Of a stretch of DNA of 64,000 nucleotides, positions 19,820 through 32,301 are shown one piece after another (position 1 is the stretch's first letter; each line of letters begins with the position of its first letter). The stretch is from positions 140,561,402 to 140,625,401 of the forward strand of contig NC_133122.1 in NCBI RefSeq assembly GCF_033568475.1. Reading direction: 5' to 3'. The notes under the pieces are model-generated. The model was not told the DNA's origin, made no database searches, and saw nothing but the letters and a program-made list of their open reading frames with translations. Made by a program: the position numbers and the translations under genes. The DNA is from Henckelia pumila (Eukaryota > Streptophyta > Magnoliopsida > Lamiales > Gesneriaceae).

Positions 19820-22664
19820 TCAAAGCAAAATACCACCAATGCTACGACCAGAACGTGTATGCCTCTTCTTTGGTAAATCCACGGATGATTGTACTTCATT
19901 CATCCTCTTCTTCCTGTGAAAATGTAAACACAGTGTATGTCAATAGTGTGTGTCATATAATCTAGGTTAGAAAGCAAAATAACTAAGCAAGCAAGACATA
20001 TAACTGCACTAAACAGTAAGACTGCTTCAAGGAAAAGTAAAAAAAAAAAAAAAACCTATTCTATAGCTTCTTTGCAACTGCATCTATCATGTCCTCGCTT
20101 ACGACAACGACCACACTTTGCAACACGTGTTTCAACCTGGTACGGTATCCTCTTAGTCTTCCTAGGACCTGGCTGACTGTGTACATCAGGAGCATTGATT
20201 ATAGATCCTTCACCAATACTGTCCTCATTCATGTCAAATGTAGATATGTGATTAATAATTCCTTTGTACGCTTGACGATACATATCAATGTGAAAATACC
20301 AATCATAGAAAGAGTAGAGCAACAAAGAATTCTACTTAATAGTTGCACAAGAATGCTTGCACGGTAACATGTTGATCTCTCAAGCTCTACATGAACAACT
20401 CCAATCATTCAAATCAACAGCAAATGATTTATCACCATCAACTACCTCAAATTTCTAACCACAAGATCTGTGAACTATCAAGTTTTGAGATTCAATATAT
20501 GTGCTTGTAAGAGTTTTCTCCTTCTTTGGGTTTAATTCTTGAACCATGGCTAAGGTTGTTTCACAACACTGGTGCATCATATTCATGATTTGAACACGTA
20601 TACGATCCATCATATCCACAATTGGAAGATAACGTGCTAGTTTAACCCAATTATTCCAAGATTCAGCCATGTTATTATTCACGACACCCCAACGTTTTCC
20701 ACGAAACAAAGCATTCGCCCAACTTTTAGGTTCTGAATTTGTAATAAACTTTCTTGCAAGAGGCATGGATTCTAAGATATTGTTAATGTGTTGCATAAAC
20801 TCCTGATGAGAAGGGTCATATGCAGCCTTTTTTAAACACAGAAGACCAATGCTTCTTGATGTGTAGCGGATAGCTTCGCATAACCTACAATAACAACGAA
20901 ATTAATGCATTATTACATCAAAATAAAAAATAATAGACTTCTAAAAATTCATATTGAAAATAATTACTAACCTGCTTCACAAAATTGTCCACCAAGTGCC
21001 TCAAACAATAAGCATGGTGACTACCAGGAAATAATAAATTAACAGCCTTGATGATACCAGAATGTCTATCAAAGAAGAAAGTGAAATTTTTGAATCCACT
21101 GATATGTTGTGAAAGCAGAACACTTCTCAAATTAATACAAAATCATTCCCAGTTACAATCATTCTCGGCATCCACTACAGAATATGCCAATGTAAAAAGA
21201 TCATCATTAGCATCCTTTCCCACAGCAAGTAGGATGCTACCTTTATACTTGTTTTTGATATGAGTGTCATCCAAAAAAATTATTGGTCTACAACCTGTGG
21301 CAAAACCACTAGCACATGCATTGAAACAAATGAATAAACGTTTAAATTTATTAGTTAAAACATCAATCTCGTACTCTGCCACACTTCCTGGATTTGTTTC
21401 TCGAACATTACGACAATACCATCTCAACTTATCATAACAATCCTTTTCAGTACCATAGATATCATGCATCGCTAATTCCTTGCCCTTCCAAATCTTGCGG
21501 TACTCTAATTCTACTCCATAATCCCTACGTATATCTTTCAACAATAAAGATGGACGATAATATGGCTTTGCCCTTAATTTTTCTTTCATAAAATTTGCAA
21601 CCCAAGTTGCATCAGGTCTTGAATGTCCTCTGCCACATAAATTATCTTCTCCACATGTATGTTGTAAATTTCATTTTTGAATACCAAATAGATTGTCTTT
21701 TTTATGTCTAGAAGCATAAATTCTTCATTTGCAATTTATTTCACTACAAACAACAATAATCTTCTTGCTATCATTTTTCTTATAACAAAATGACCGTCGA
21801 GTTGCAACAGAATAATTTTTAATATACGTTCGAAATTCTGTAGCATCCTTAAATGTCTGCCCTTGTCCGCGAATGCAATATAACCAAGATTCAAGTGAAT
21901 TTTGTACGGGGATTTGTTCAACCTCAATATCACTTCTAGATTGTCTATCATCTTCTTCAGCCCTTACGAATTTAATATTCATAAATTCAGAATTCAACAT
22001 ACTACGACAAATGTATTGCACATATATAAAACTACTACTTCGAACTTAAAAATGTAGAAATAATTTCATACGCATCATCATGATTGAAAAAAGAACTTAA
22101 AGATGTACAAACAATTTATTAGCTCAATCATGTTTCATAAAGGACTAACCAACTAATATAGAGTTAAAAAATTAATATTTTGAGTTAAAAGATATATAAA
22201 CAATTTCACCTGCAAATTCATGCTTCACATGAATTACAGAAGCAAACCGATTATAAAAAATCAACACCAATAAGGTCGATCATAGGGCAGAATAATGAAG
22301 GATAAGATGTATTTTACCTCTCCATATTGAATCCTCCTCGAATCTGGTCTTTCAACTCAGCCCTCAATTCGATCACACTCAGCTTCATACACATGTGAAG
22401 ATGGATCATATTACGGACATCATCGTTATCATTTAAGGTAACGTACATATTATGCTGGGGAGCTAGGTATTGTAATGACATAGACAGATGATTTATTTCT
22501 TCATATTTGCTAGACAAGCTCAAAAATATATCCTCCAAACTACATCTACTAAAAATTGAGATGACAAAAAGTTGACCTTTGCACTTACAGGTATCTAAAA
22601 ACGCAAGGTTGGAAGAAGACCCAACTCCAGATTCCATTCTACCGACAATAGGGCTTTTCTCCAA
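19820..22664 (-). pseudogene. MULE (MuDR-type) transposase, broken
   Basis: Reading leftwards from ATG 22664, an N-terminal PB1-like domain (22664-22314) has MYVTLNDNDDVRNMIHLHMC. After an intron, 22021-21725 has the Mu DNA-binding domain (GQTFKDATEFRTYIKNYSV). After a stop near 21680 comes KPYYRPSLLLKDIRRDYGVE and the DDE core: LDDTHIKNKYKG (first Asp), [12 protein letters not shown] (second Asp) followed by HHAYCLRHL, and NNNMAESWNNW (Glu). A SWIM-type finger (SCSC, then LPCKHSCATI) lies near 20350-20430 and a Cys-rich CGRCRKRGHDRCSC ends the 20056-20325 block. A last exon may run from about 19913 to the TGA at 19820-19822 (DLPKKRHTRSGRS). Stops near 21680, 20390 and 20335 make it inactive. 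Catalytic residues are all recognisable. The enzyme would cut and paste MULE ends in the nucleus. Confidence 0.85.
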
Positions 22665-24800
22665 TTAATCAACGATGAAACCTTCTTGAAGCTTCTTTGA
22701 TTTTTCGTAGCATTCAGCCGAGATTGTGTTACAAACCTCGAACTCGACTCCTAAAAAACGAAGATGACTTCCAGAGTTCCAATTTAGGGTTGCTTATTGT
22801 CTGCCTTCTTGCCCAATTTTCCAGCGTTCATGAGAATTCTTGGGTGGGATTGTCAAGGAAAATTGGGGTATGGTAAAATGAGTAGAAATCGACGAAAATG
22901 GGGTGACCTGAAAATGGGAAAATTGATCGAGAAGAAGGTGACGACGATGAGATTTAGGAGAGAGGAGGGAGTTGGGAATCGTGATGTAGATAAAGAGATT
23001 GTATAAGGTTTGTATAATGTATTTAGGGAATTTAACATTTAATTTTTAATGTATTATGTATTTAGGGAGTTTAAAATAAAAAAATTAATGAAATAGGTAG
23101 TGCAAACTCATTTTTTCTGACACATGGACTGTCCACAAACTTTTGTTTGACCATGTGTATTTTATCACAATTCACCCTTATTTAAATTATAACAAGTATC
23201 AAAAATTAAATTTTATAACAAGTTATCAAATAATTTATAATAATTAAAAATACAAAATGTTCTGCATTCAACAACAGTGAATTATTTCAACCAAAAAAAA
23301 AATCAATTTGTTACTTCATAGATATCATTTTTTATCTCCACATATCACGTTGAATAATTGTTTATAAATATATATTTTATAATAAACTTGTTTTTGTAAA
23401 GTTGTCTCTTCTCAGTAACATCAAAATTATCTTCTTTTATTTTAAGAGCAGAGGACAATTTCAATTGCATTTCTTCAGTTGAATTGGAACTTTAAATTAA
23501 TAAGTGTACTATGGAGTAATTTTAAGATTGAATTATATTTATCCTATTTCAACCCAAAAGCTTAAGTGATAGGAGGAGTTAGGTGGTGATCGAGAAGAAG
23601 ACGAATTCCAACAACAAAAAAAGAGCGTGTGGGGTCGATCATCCATGAAAAATATTCATGCATATGCTAATTAGTCCAATTAATATTAAATAATATTTTC
23701 AAAACCGTGTTTTTTTTTCTATTTTAATAAACAGGCATTCCAAAATTGTCAATAATCCCACTTCATAGTTTCTAAAGTTCAACATAATTTACCCAACATA
23801 TATCAAAGTAGCCCTTTTCTTATCTAGACGATTTGTATAAAATTCGTTTTCAATTGGTCTCTCATATTAGAATTGACTTGATTTGATCTTTCAATGTTAC
23901 TTAATGCATGTTAATAAAAAAATCATATATCATTGGTACAAATCTCTCACAATTATTGGCATTGGAGTCCAATCTATGAAACATGGGAAAAAAAGAAAAT
24001 AATGGCCGCGCGCTAAGAATGGGGAAATTACGAATTTGGTTTCATATAATATGTCTAAGGTTTCATTTTTCATTCTACAAGTTTTCAAGTCAAAATATAG
24101 TTCAATTAGATTGTATATATACCGCATGTGTGATTAATTAATAATTAAGAAATTAATTGATAATTATTATTACCGAAAAAAGGCGCAAATGAAAGGATTA
24201 ATTAGGATCGAATTGAGTTTTACCTAAGAAGGTTCCATGCATGCAACCATATCTTAAAATGAAGTACCTACCAATTAAGATTCTCGTAGCTTTCTCCATT
24301 CACACTTGAGTGGGAGGAAAAAAGTTTGAGTTGAATATTATACTTCATTACCGATTAAACATAATTTTAACGTGTGTGTGTAGTACTCTCGATCAGTTAG
24401 GCCTCCCAAGTTAACTATATTTGCTAAATGTAATTGAAGCCATATATATAGAACTAATGAAATCACAAAAATTAGCTAGATTAATATTGATCATAGATGA
24501 TAAGATTACGTAACTCCCCTGCGTCTTTGTATATATGAAATGATCTTAATATATATAATCATTAATTCATCAAGAGATTATTAATTAAAGTATTAAAAAT
24601 TTCAAAGGCCCTTAGCTTAATCCAAGCTAGCTAGCTAGTGTGTTCTGTTATAGAGACCAGATGGAACATAAAGTTGCTGGCTTTCGCTGTCATGGATGAT
24701 TATTATTAAGTGTTTTGAATAATATATATGCATGCGTTTCCAAGTTGAAGGCTTGACGTAATGGCATTGGAACACTATACAATACGTACACACCTATTGC
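22665..24800. other. Intergenic: MULE right flank and peroxidase upstream region
   Basis: 22665-23010 is less AT-rich and may be transposase leader. The ORFs there look like chance. 23100-23175 contains GACACATGGACTGTCC and ACCATGTGT, possibly near the MULE terminus, but without the other end this cannot be tested. 23180-24800 is AT-rich and holds no gene I can recognise. Confidence 0.4.
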
Positions 24801-24804
24801 CAAC

Positions 24805-24812
24805 TATAAATA
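24805..24812 (+). promoter_or_regulatory. TATA box of peroxidase gene 1
   Basis: TATAAATA in CCAACTATAAATACG lies 103 bp before the ATG. This is a standard distance for a plant promoter with a short leader. Confidence 0.6.
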
Positions 24813-24907
24813 CGTGTTGTAGTAAGTGAGTAACCATAATTGTCCACAGAAACATACATAAAAGTCTTTGCAGTTTCTGTGATAATACTTACCATATTTA
24901 GCTAGTC

Positions 24908-26265
<1,358 letters not shown>

Positions 26266-27525
26266 TTAGAAGATTATTCATGATTCGTATTGTATGTGGT
26301 TTAATACTTCAAAATTTTGTCTTTCATCGTTCGTTTCTGCTAGCTTGTTGAAAAAAAATAAGTTGATGTTCAACTAAAGGACATTAGCATAAATTATTTC
26401 CCATTTCTCGTTATTTAGTCTGTGACTTTGATCAGACGCATGCAATACAAAGATATATATTAAATTTTAATATAACATATGGGCAAAATTGCACTTTTTG
26501 GACATGTATATTTGTACGTATGTTGTTTTGTGACTTTCTATATATGATGTCAAATCAGTTTTAGTCATTTGTTTTTGCTTTTTAACAATTTTAACATTTT
26601 TTTATGGGGAGTGTCGAGTGTCAAAACTTTGTCGGCACCATATTAGTTTCACGTCGGAGAAAGAACTACAATTGAAAAAAAAAATGAAGAAAGCAAGCTA
26701 AAAGCTTAAATTAGACAAATAAATGATCGAAGTGACAAAGATATATGACCAAAAATACATTTTTCTAAAATATGATTAAAAGTTTATATATATATAATAT
26801 AACTATGTTAGACTAAATATTTTCTCATTAAAAGTTATTATATAGTTGTTTTTATATGATTTATTTTTCAATAAAAATAAAAATATTAGGGAATTAAGGG
26901 GCAATTTACGGATGGGGTAATACAAGAACGTGATCTTGGACAAAATTTCGAAAACTAACACTCCAATGTGTATTTGAGTCCATTCAAATGTACACAAGAG
27001 AGTCATTTTAAAAAAAAAAAAAATTATGTTTGACCAAAGTTATTTTCCTAACTGTCCATCCAAGATAGATCCTTTTTAAGTTAAAGAGGATAAAACAGGG
27101 TCAGAAGAATCGAATTAATCTTAAGGAAAATTGATTTCATGTTTTAAATATGTATTGCTACCAATTAGTGACTTAAATTTGTCAACTAATGGCGAAAAGT
27201 AGAAAACCGCGTACCATAAAGTTTGCCACTGTTTAGAGTAAAAAGAAAAGGAAAAGAAAGGAGATTTAAAAAATTAAAGCAGGATGATTTTACTTTGTCG
27301 GGTCAACTTTTGCTCATAATTAAAGAATCATGTAATCGTGTACGCAAATGATATTAGTTAAACCAACTAATTAATTAAGTCTTAGACAATGGTCAAAGCG
27401 AAATTATACAGTATATATATAAATCCCAATTAATTAAGCTAAATTAATATATGCTCAGGAAACGGTCGTTTATAGAAATGATGCTAAAAGTCGACCATTT
27501 GCATGCCATGCATAGAATTCGAGGC
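26266..27525. other. Intergenic, AT-rich, with a dispersed repeat
   Basis: About 26480-26770 runs from GGGCAAAATTGCACTTTTTG to GACCAAAAATACATTTTTC, with a GTCGGCACC/CACGTCGGAG centre. It is the same type of sequence as found at 35765-36055 and in intron 2 of peroxidase 2, probably a degenerate MITE. No gene is seen in the rest. Confidence 0.4.
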
Positions 27526-27533
27526 CAAATAAT

Positions 27534-28251
27534 TAGGGGTGGAATCGGGTCGGGATCCGTCCCGTAACCCCCTTACCCGATTCCCGTCCCGATAGGAATT
27601 GGGATATTTTTTTTCTCCCGATCCCGCACCCGAGATGTGTCGGGACCCGAATGTTCGGGATCCCGAACATTCGAGATCCCGTCGGGTCGGGAGATGGTAA
27701 TCCCGAATAATATTTTTTTAAAAAAAATCTAAGAAAATATTTTTTTGAAAAAAATTTATGAAAAAAATCAAACAATTTCTTAATACATTAAATAAATTAA
27801 AATTTCTTTATATATAACCATTAAAAAACTAAAACATTTTTTTAGTACATTACAAATAAACTAAAACAACTACTTGATTAATAAAAAAACATATAATTAT
27901 TCATAATAATAAAAAATAAAAAATAAAAAATTATAACTCAATGTTAATATTAAAAAAGATAAATATAAAAAAATTATATGGTATATAATTATAAAACATT
28001 AATATTAAAACGTAAAATTAAAAAAAAATTATTTTTTTAATTAAAAAATATTATTAAAAAAATTATTTTTATATTCGGGTCGGGTCGAAAATCCCGTCGG
28101 GAAGGGTTGCCAATCCCGATCCCAACATTGATCGGGTCGGAAAAAATCCCGAACACTCGGATCAGGACAAGTTCGGGACGGGAAATAATCGGGACGGGAA
28201 CGGGTTGGGAATCGGGACAGGTCGGGATTTTTGTAAAATTTGTCACCCCTA
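27534..28251. mobile_element. Non-autonomous hAT element, 718 bp
   Basis: The element starts TAGGGGTG and ends CACCCCTA. It is flanked by a perfect 8-bp duplication CAAATAAT (27526-27533 and 28252-28259). Both subterminal regions are packed with CGGGTCGGGA / TCCCGAT-type motifs in opposite orientation, while the centre is almost pure A/T. An 8-bp duplication and clustered subterminal motifs are hallmarks of hAT elements. No transposase is encoded, and the frames inside are artefacts of the repeats. Confidence 0.88.
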
Positions 28252-28264
28252 CAAATAATGATAA

Positions 28265-28294
28265 CTAGCAACCTGGACACACGCGTTGTGTGTG
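28265..28294 (-). mobile_element. Helitron 3' terminus, copy 1
   Basis: + strand CTAGCAACCTGGA is followed by CACACGCGTTGTGTGTG (28278-28294). On the - strand this is a hairpin (7-bp arms, one mismatch, 3-nt loop), then CTAG, with an A on the + strand side as expected for insertion at AT. Confidence 0.7.
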
Positions 28295-30294
28295 TAACAA
28301 ATGAATAAGTAATTGTTGTTTGCAATTTTTGTAAATTTAAGATTAATTCAAAATTTAATTCAAGTACTTTGTTGATTGCGTAAATAATATCCGAAATTCA
28401 AAAGTACGACAATTTAATCTCAAATTACAAATTATTATGACAATTTTTTAAAAAAATTATACTTATCAAGTAAGAAATTAGATATATATGCAGTGACATA
28501 AACTCCAATAAGAAAAATTAAGAGTCAATATTTAATACAAACTGATGTGAAAATTTTGCAAATTCACTACTTGGAATCCAAAAGATCAAAATGAGTTTCC
28601 ATCTTGAATTCAATAGCTCTATGTCACTGAAGGTTGGAGTCAATTGAATCTGGTTGCATATCCTCAGTTCGTTGAATGTGTTTGAAATTTAAACAATGAA
28701 ATCTCAATATTTTAGTGCAAATTTGTGGCTATCATTCACCATTTCAGTAGTTCAAGCAGCATTAATCCCATCCCACCTTCAAAATATCAAAAAAATAAAA
28801 AGCAAGTTTAGCCTACTAATAGAACTACAAATAAATCCATCCGAAAGAAAGTTTTTGTACTTAAACATATATTAATCCAATTAGGTTCCCATCAAACAAT
28901 CTATGTAATTATTACTTGGGCAACAAATTATAATCACTATAACTCATTAGAACTTTAAAAGGATAAACACAACAATCAATTAATACATCCAATACCCCAA
29001 ATTAACAAAAGAATTACGCAAAATTTTAAATGACAGCATTTTATAGGCTCACTCCGTCAATCTGGAATTCAAAGTTGGCAGCAAACTACATTAATGCAAC
29101 TCATACTTGAAAATTATATGAAAATCGATAATACTAAACCACCGGATCGATTACAAAAGCAAAAGTAATACATATAGTCACATAACAATGACATCCACTA
29201 AAAATCAAAATCAAAATAAGTTATATTAGAAAATTATATATCCTTTTAAAAATACAAAAAATATCCACTTAACAATGAGGATATTCAATTTAGCCTGATA
29301 TTTTTCCGATTTCTCCAAATCTAGTGAACAAACCATCTATTTCCCAATCGCGAGAAGAATAAATAAATGAACCATCTATTTCTAGTTGCAATATTGCAAA
29401 TTCAGTTAAAAGAAAATATATAACTTTTTCCACAAAATTTTTAAATGGGTTTAATCCGTGATTTTTCCATGTTAGAACTTCCATACTGTCCCGACATCGA
29501 TAAGAGAGATTTTATTCGAGAAGGATAAGAAATTACTCGCGAGTTCTTCCTTGAAGCTCAACAAGGAGTGTTGAATTAACTATGTGTAGTGGTTGGATTT
29601 TGCCCCCTTCCGCTGGTCTTTCGTCCATTGCCTATGATCTCAGCCCGTCTGCTGCTAGGTCCGGGAATGGAGAAACGACCCATGCGAGCACGAACCAAAA
29701 GAAGGCCCCAAAATTTATACCCTGCTCCTACTAATCAAAAGAGCTTAAATTATCGCATAAATTATCTTTTGTTTCTTTTTTGTGTTCAGATTGTTAATTT
29801 CTTAGTATACTTGGGATGAAAATACGAAGTGACCGTGGTTTGAGCTTTTATTTTGAATAAAATATATCTTTTCTAACTAATAAACAAACAACAAACTCAT
29901 GTCCCTTACCTCAAGTGTGATTAGTTACACAAAAAACGTAATTATCATTCCAAATGTAATCTCAAGAACAGCACTCAATTCTTGAATTTCTCATATCTCA
30001 AACTAATTATTCTGGACTAAATGATGCCATGAAAGAGACCATTTTTCATGGTCGACCAAGTAAAGTTGAAATTTTGAAAGTTCAGGTTTCAATACAATGG
30101 AAAATAAATCACTTTGAGACAACTTGATCTTGGAAAAAATACACCTAAAACAGGTTACAGTTTCCAACTTTTGACATTGCCAATTAAAATATATGATTTT
30201 AGTATGAAAAACATAATAAATTGTTAGACAACCATTAGTCCTATCAAATTCTCATTGGAATATTTTATACCAAAATATGAATTCTTAATAAATA

Positions 30295-30324
30295 CTAGCA
30301 ACCCGGGCACACGCGTTGCGTGTG
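30295..30324 (-). mobile_element. Helitron 3' terminus, copy 2
   Basis: CTAG at 30295-30298 and a perfect hairpin CACACGC-GTT-GCGTGTG (30308-30324). Equivalent to 28265-28294 but with intact arms, so this end looks the more functional of the two. Confidence 0.75.
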
Positions 30325-32301
30325 TAACGAAATGAATAAGTAATTGTTGTTTAAAATTTTTGTAAATTTAAGATTAATTCAAAATTTAATTCAAGTACTT
30401 TGTTGATTGCGTAAACAATATCCGAATTTGAAAAGTACGACAATTTAATCTCAAATTACAAATGATTATGACAAATTTTTTTAAATTTATACTTATCAAG
30501 TAAGAAATTAGATATATGTGACATAAACTCCAATAAAAAAAATTAAGAGTCAATATTTAACACAAATTGATGTGAAACTTTTGCAAATTCACTAATTGGA
30601 ATCCAAAAGAAAATGAGTTTTCATCTTGAATTCAATAGCTCTATGTCACTGAAGGTTGCAGCCAATTGAATCTGGTTGCATATCATCAGTTCGTTGAATG
30701 TTTTTGAAATTAAAACAATTAAATCTCAATATTTTAGTGCAAATTTGTGGCTACCATTCACCATTTCAGTAGTTCAAGCAGCAATCTCATCCCACCTTCA
30801 AAATATCCAAAAAAAAAAACAAAAAAAACAAGTTTTGCCTACTAAGAAGTACAAATAAATCAATCCGGAAGAAAGTTTTTGTACTTAAACATATATTAAT
30901 CCAATTAGGTTCCCATCAAACAATCTATGTAATTATTACTTGGGCAACAAATTATAATTACTATAACTCATTAGAACTTTAGAAAGATAAACACAACAAT
31001 CAATTAATACATCCAATACCCAAAATTAACAAAAAAATACGCAAAATTTTAAATGATAGCATTTTATAGGCTCACTCCGTCAATCTGGAATTCAAAGTTG
31101 GGAGCAAAATACATTAATGCAACTCATACTTGAAAATTATATGAAAATCGATAATACTAAACCACCGGATCGATTACAAAAGCAGAAGTAATACATATAG
31201 TCACATAACAATGACATCCAGTAAAAATAAAAATCAAAATAATTTATATTAGAAAATTATATATCCTTTTAAAAATTACAAAAAATATGCACTTAACAAT
31301 GAGGATATTCAATTTAGCCTAATATTTTTCCGATTTCTCCAAATCTAGTGAACAATCCATCTATTTTTCAATCACGAGAAGAATAAATAAACGAACCATC
31401 TATTTCTAGTTGCAATATTGCAAATTCAGTTAAAAGAAAATATGTAAATTTTACCACAAAATTTTTAAATGGGTTTAATCCGTAGTTTTTTTATGTTAGA
31501 ACTTCCATACTGTCCCGACATCGATAAAAGAGATTTTATTCGAGAAGGATAAGAAATTACTCGCGAGTTCTTCCTTGAAGCTCCACAAGGAGTGTTGAAT
31601 GAACTATGTGTAGTGGTTGGATTTTGCACCCTTCCGCTGGTATTTCGTCCATTGCCTATGATCTCCGCCCGTCTGCTGCTAGGTTCGGGAATGGAGAAAC
31701 GACCCATGCGAGCACGAACCAAAAGAAGGCCCCAAAATTTATACTCAGCTCCTACTAATCAAAAGAGCTTAAATTATCGCATAAATTATTTTTTGTTTCT
31801 TTTTTGTGTTCAGATTGTTAATTTCTTAGTATACTTGGGATGCAAATCCGAAGTGACCGTGGTTTGAGCGAATAAAATATATATTTTCTAACTAATAAAC
31901 AAACAACAAACTCATATCCCTTACCTCATGTGTGATTTGTTACACGAAAAACGTAATTATCATCCCAAATGTAATCTCAAGAACATCACTCAATTCTTGG
32001 ATTTCTCATATCTCAAACTAATTATTCGGTACCAAATGATGTCATGAAACCGTTTTTCATGGTCGACCAAGTAAAGTTGAAATTTTGGAAGTTCAAGTTC
32101 CAATACAATGGAAATAAATCACTTTGAGACAACTTGATCTTGGAAAAAATACACCTAAAACAGGTTACAGTTTCCAACTTTTTACATTGCCAATTAAAAT
32201 ATATGATTTTAGTATGAGAAACATAATAAATTGTTAGACAACCATTAGTCCTATCAATTTCTCATTGGAATATTTTATACCAAAATATGAATTCTTAATA
32301 A

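Larger units (their letters stand above)
1..23170. mobile_element. Large decayed MULE-type domain (Ulp1 gene + tandem repeats + transposase), left end outside the window
   Basis: A Ulp1-like protease gene pointing right (from about 400) and a MuDR-like transposase pointing left (22664 to 19820) flank a tandem-repeat field. MULEs carrying Ulp1-like genes are known in plants (Kaonashi/CUMULE-type elements), so I infer that these parts belong to one element. The right boundary is a guess placed after the transposase leader. The left terminus is outside the window, so terminal inverted repeats cannot be compared. Alternatively, two neighbouring MULE fragments could lie here. The Athila element at 3528-15320 is a later insertion. 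Confidence 0.45.
28265..32301. repeat. Direct repeat A, two ~2.0-kb copies
   Basis: 28265-30294 and 30295-about 32301 align along their length with scattered substitutions and small indels, each starting at the CTAG/hairpin and ending CCAAAATATGAATTCTTAAT. Copy 1 runs directly into the CTAG of copy 2. Confidence 0.85.

Noticed and set aside
22797-23006. 69-aa + strand ORF near the MULE right end
   Set aside because: Chance frame in transposase leader DNA; no domain.
27533-28325. - strand ORFs rich in Pro, Arg and Asp
   Set aside because: They translate the CGGGTCGGGA-type subterminal motifs of the hAT element.
29589-31867. ORFs beginning MVGFCPLPLVFRPLPMIS in both Helitron A units
   Set aside because: The frame is not preserved in a way that suggests selection and no family is recognised; I keep only the repeat.
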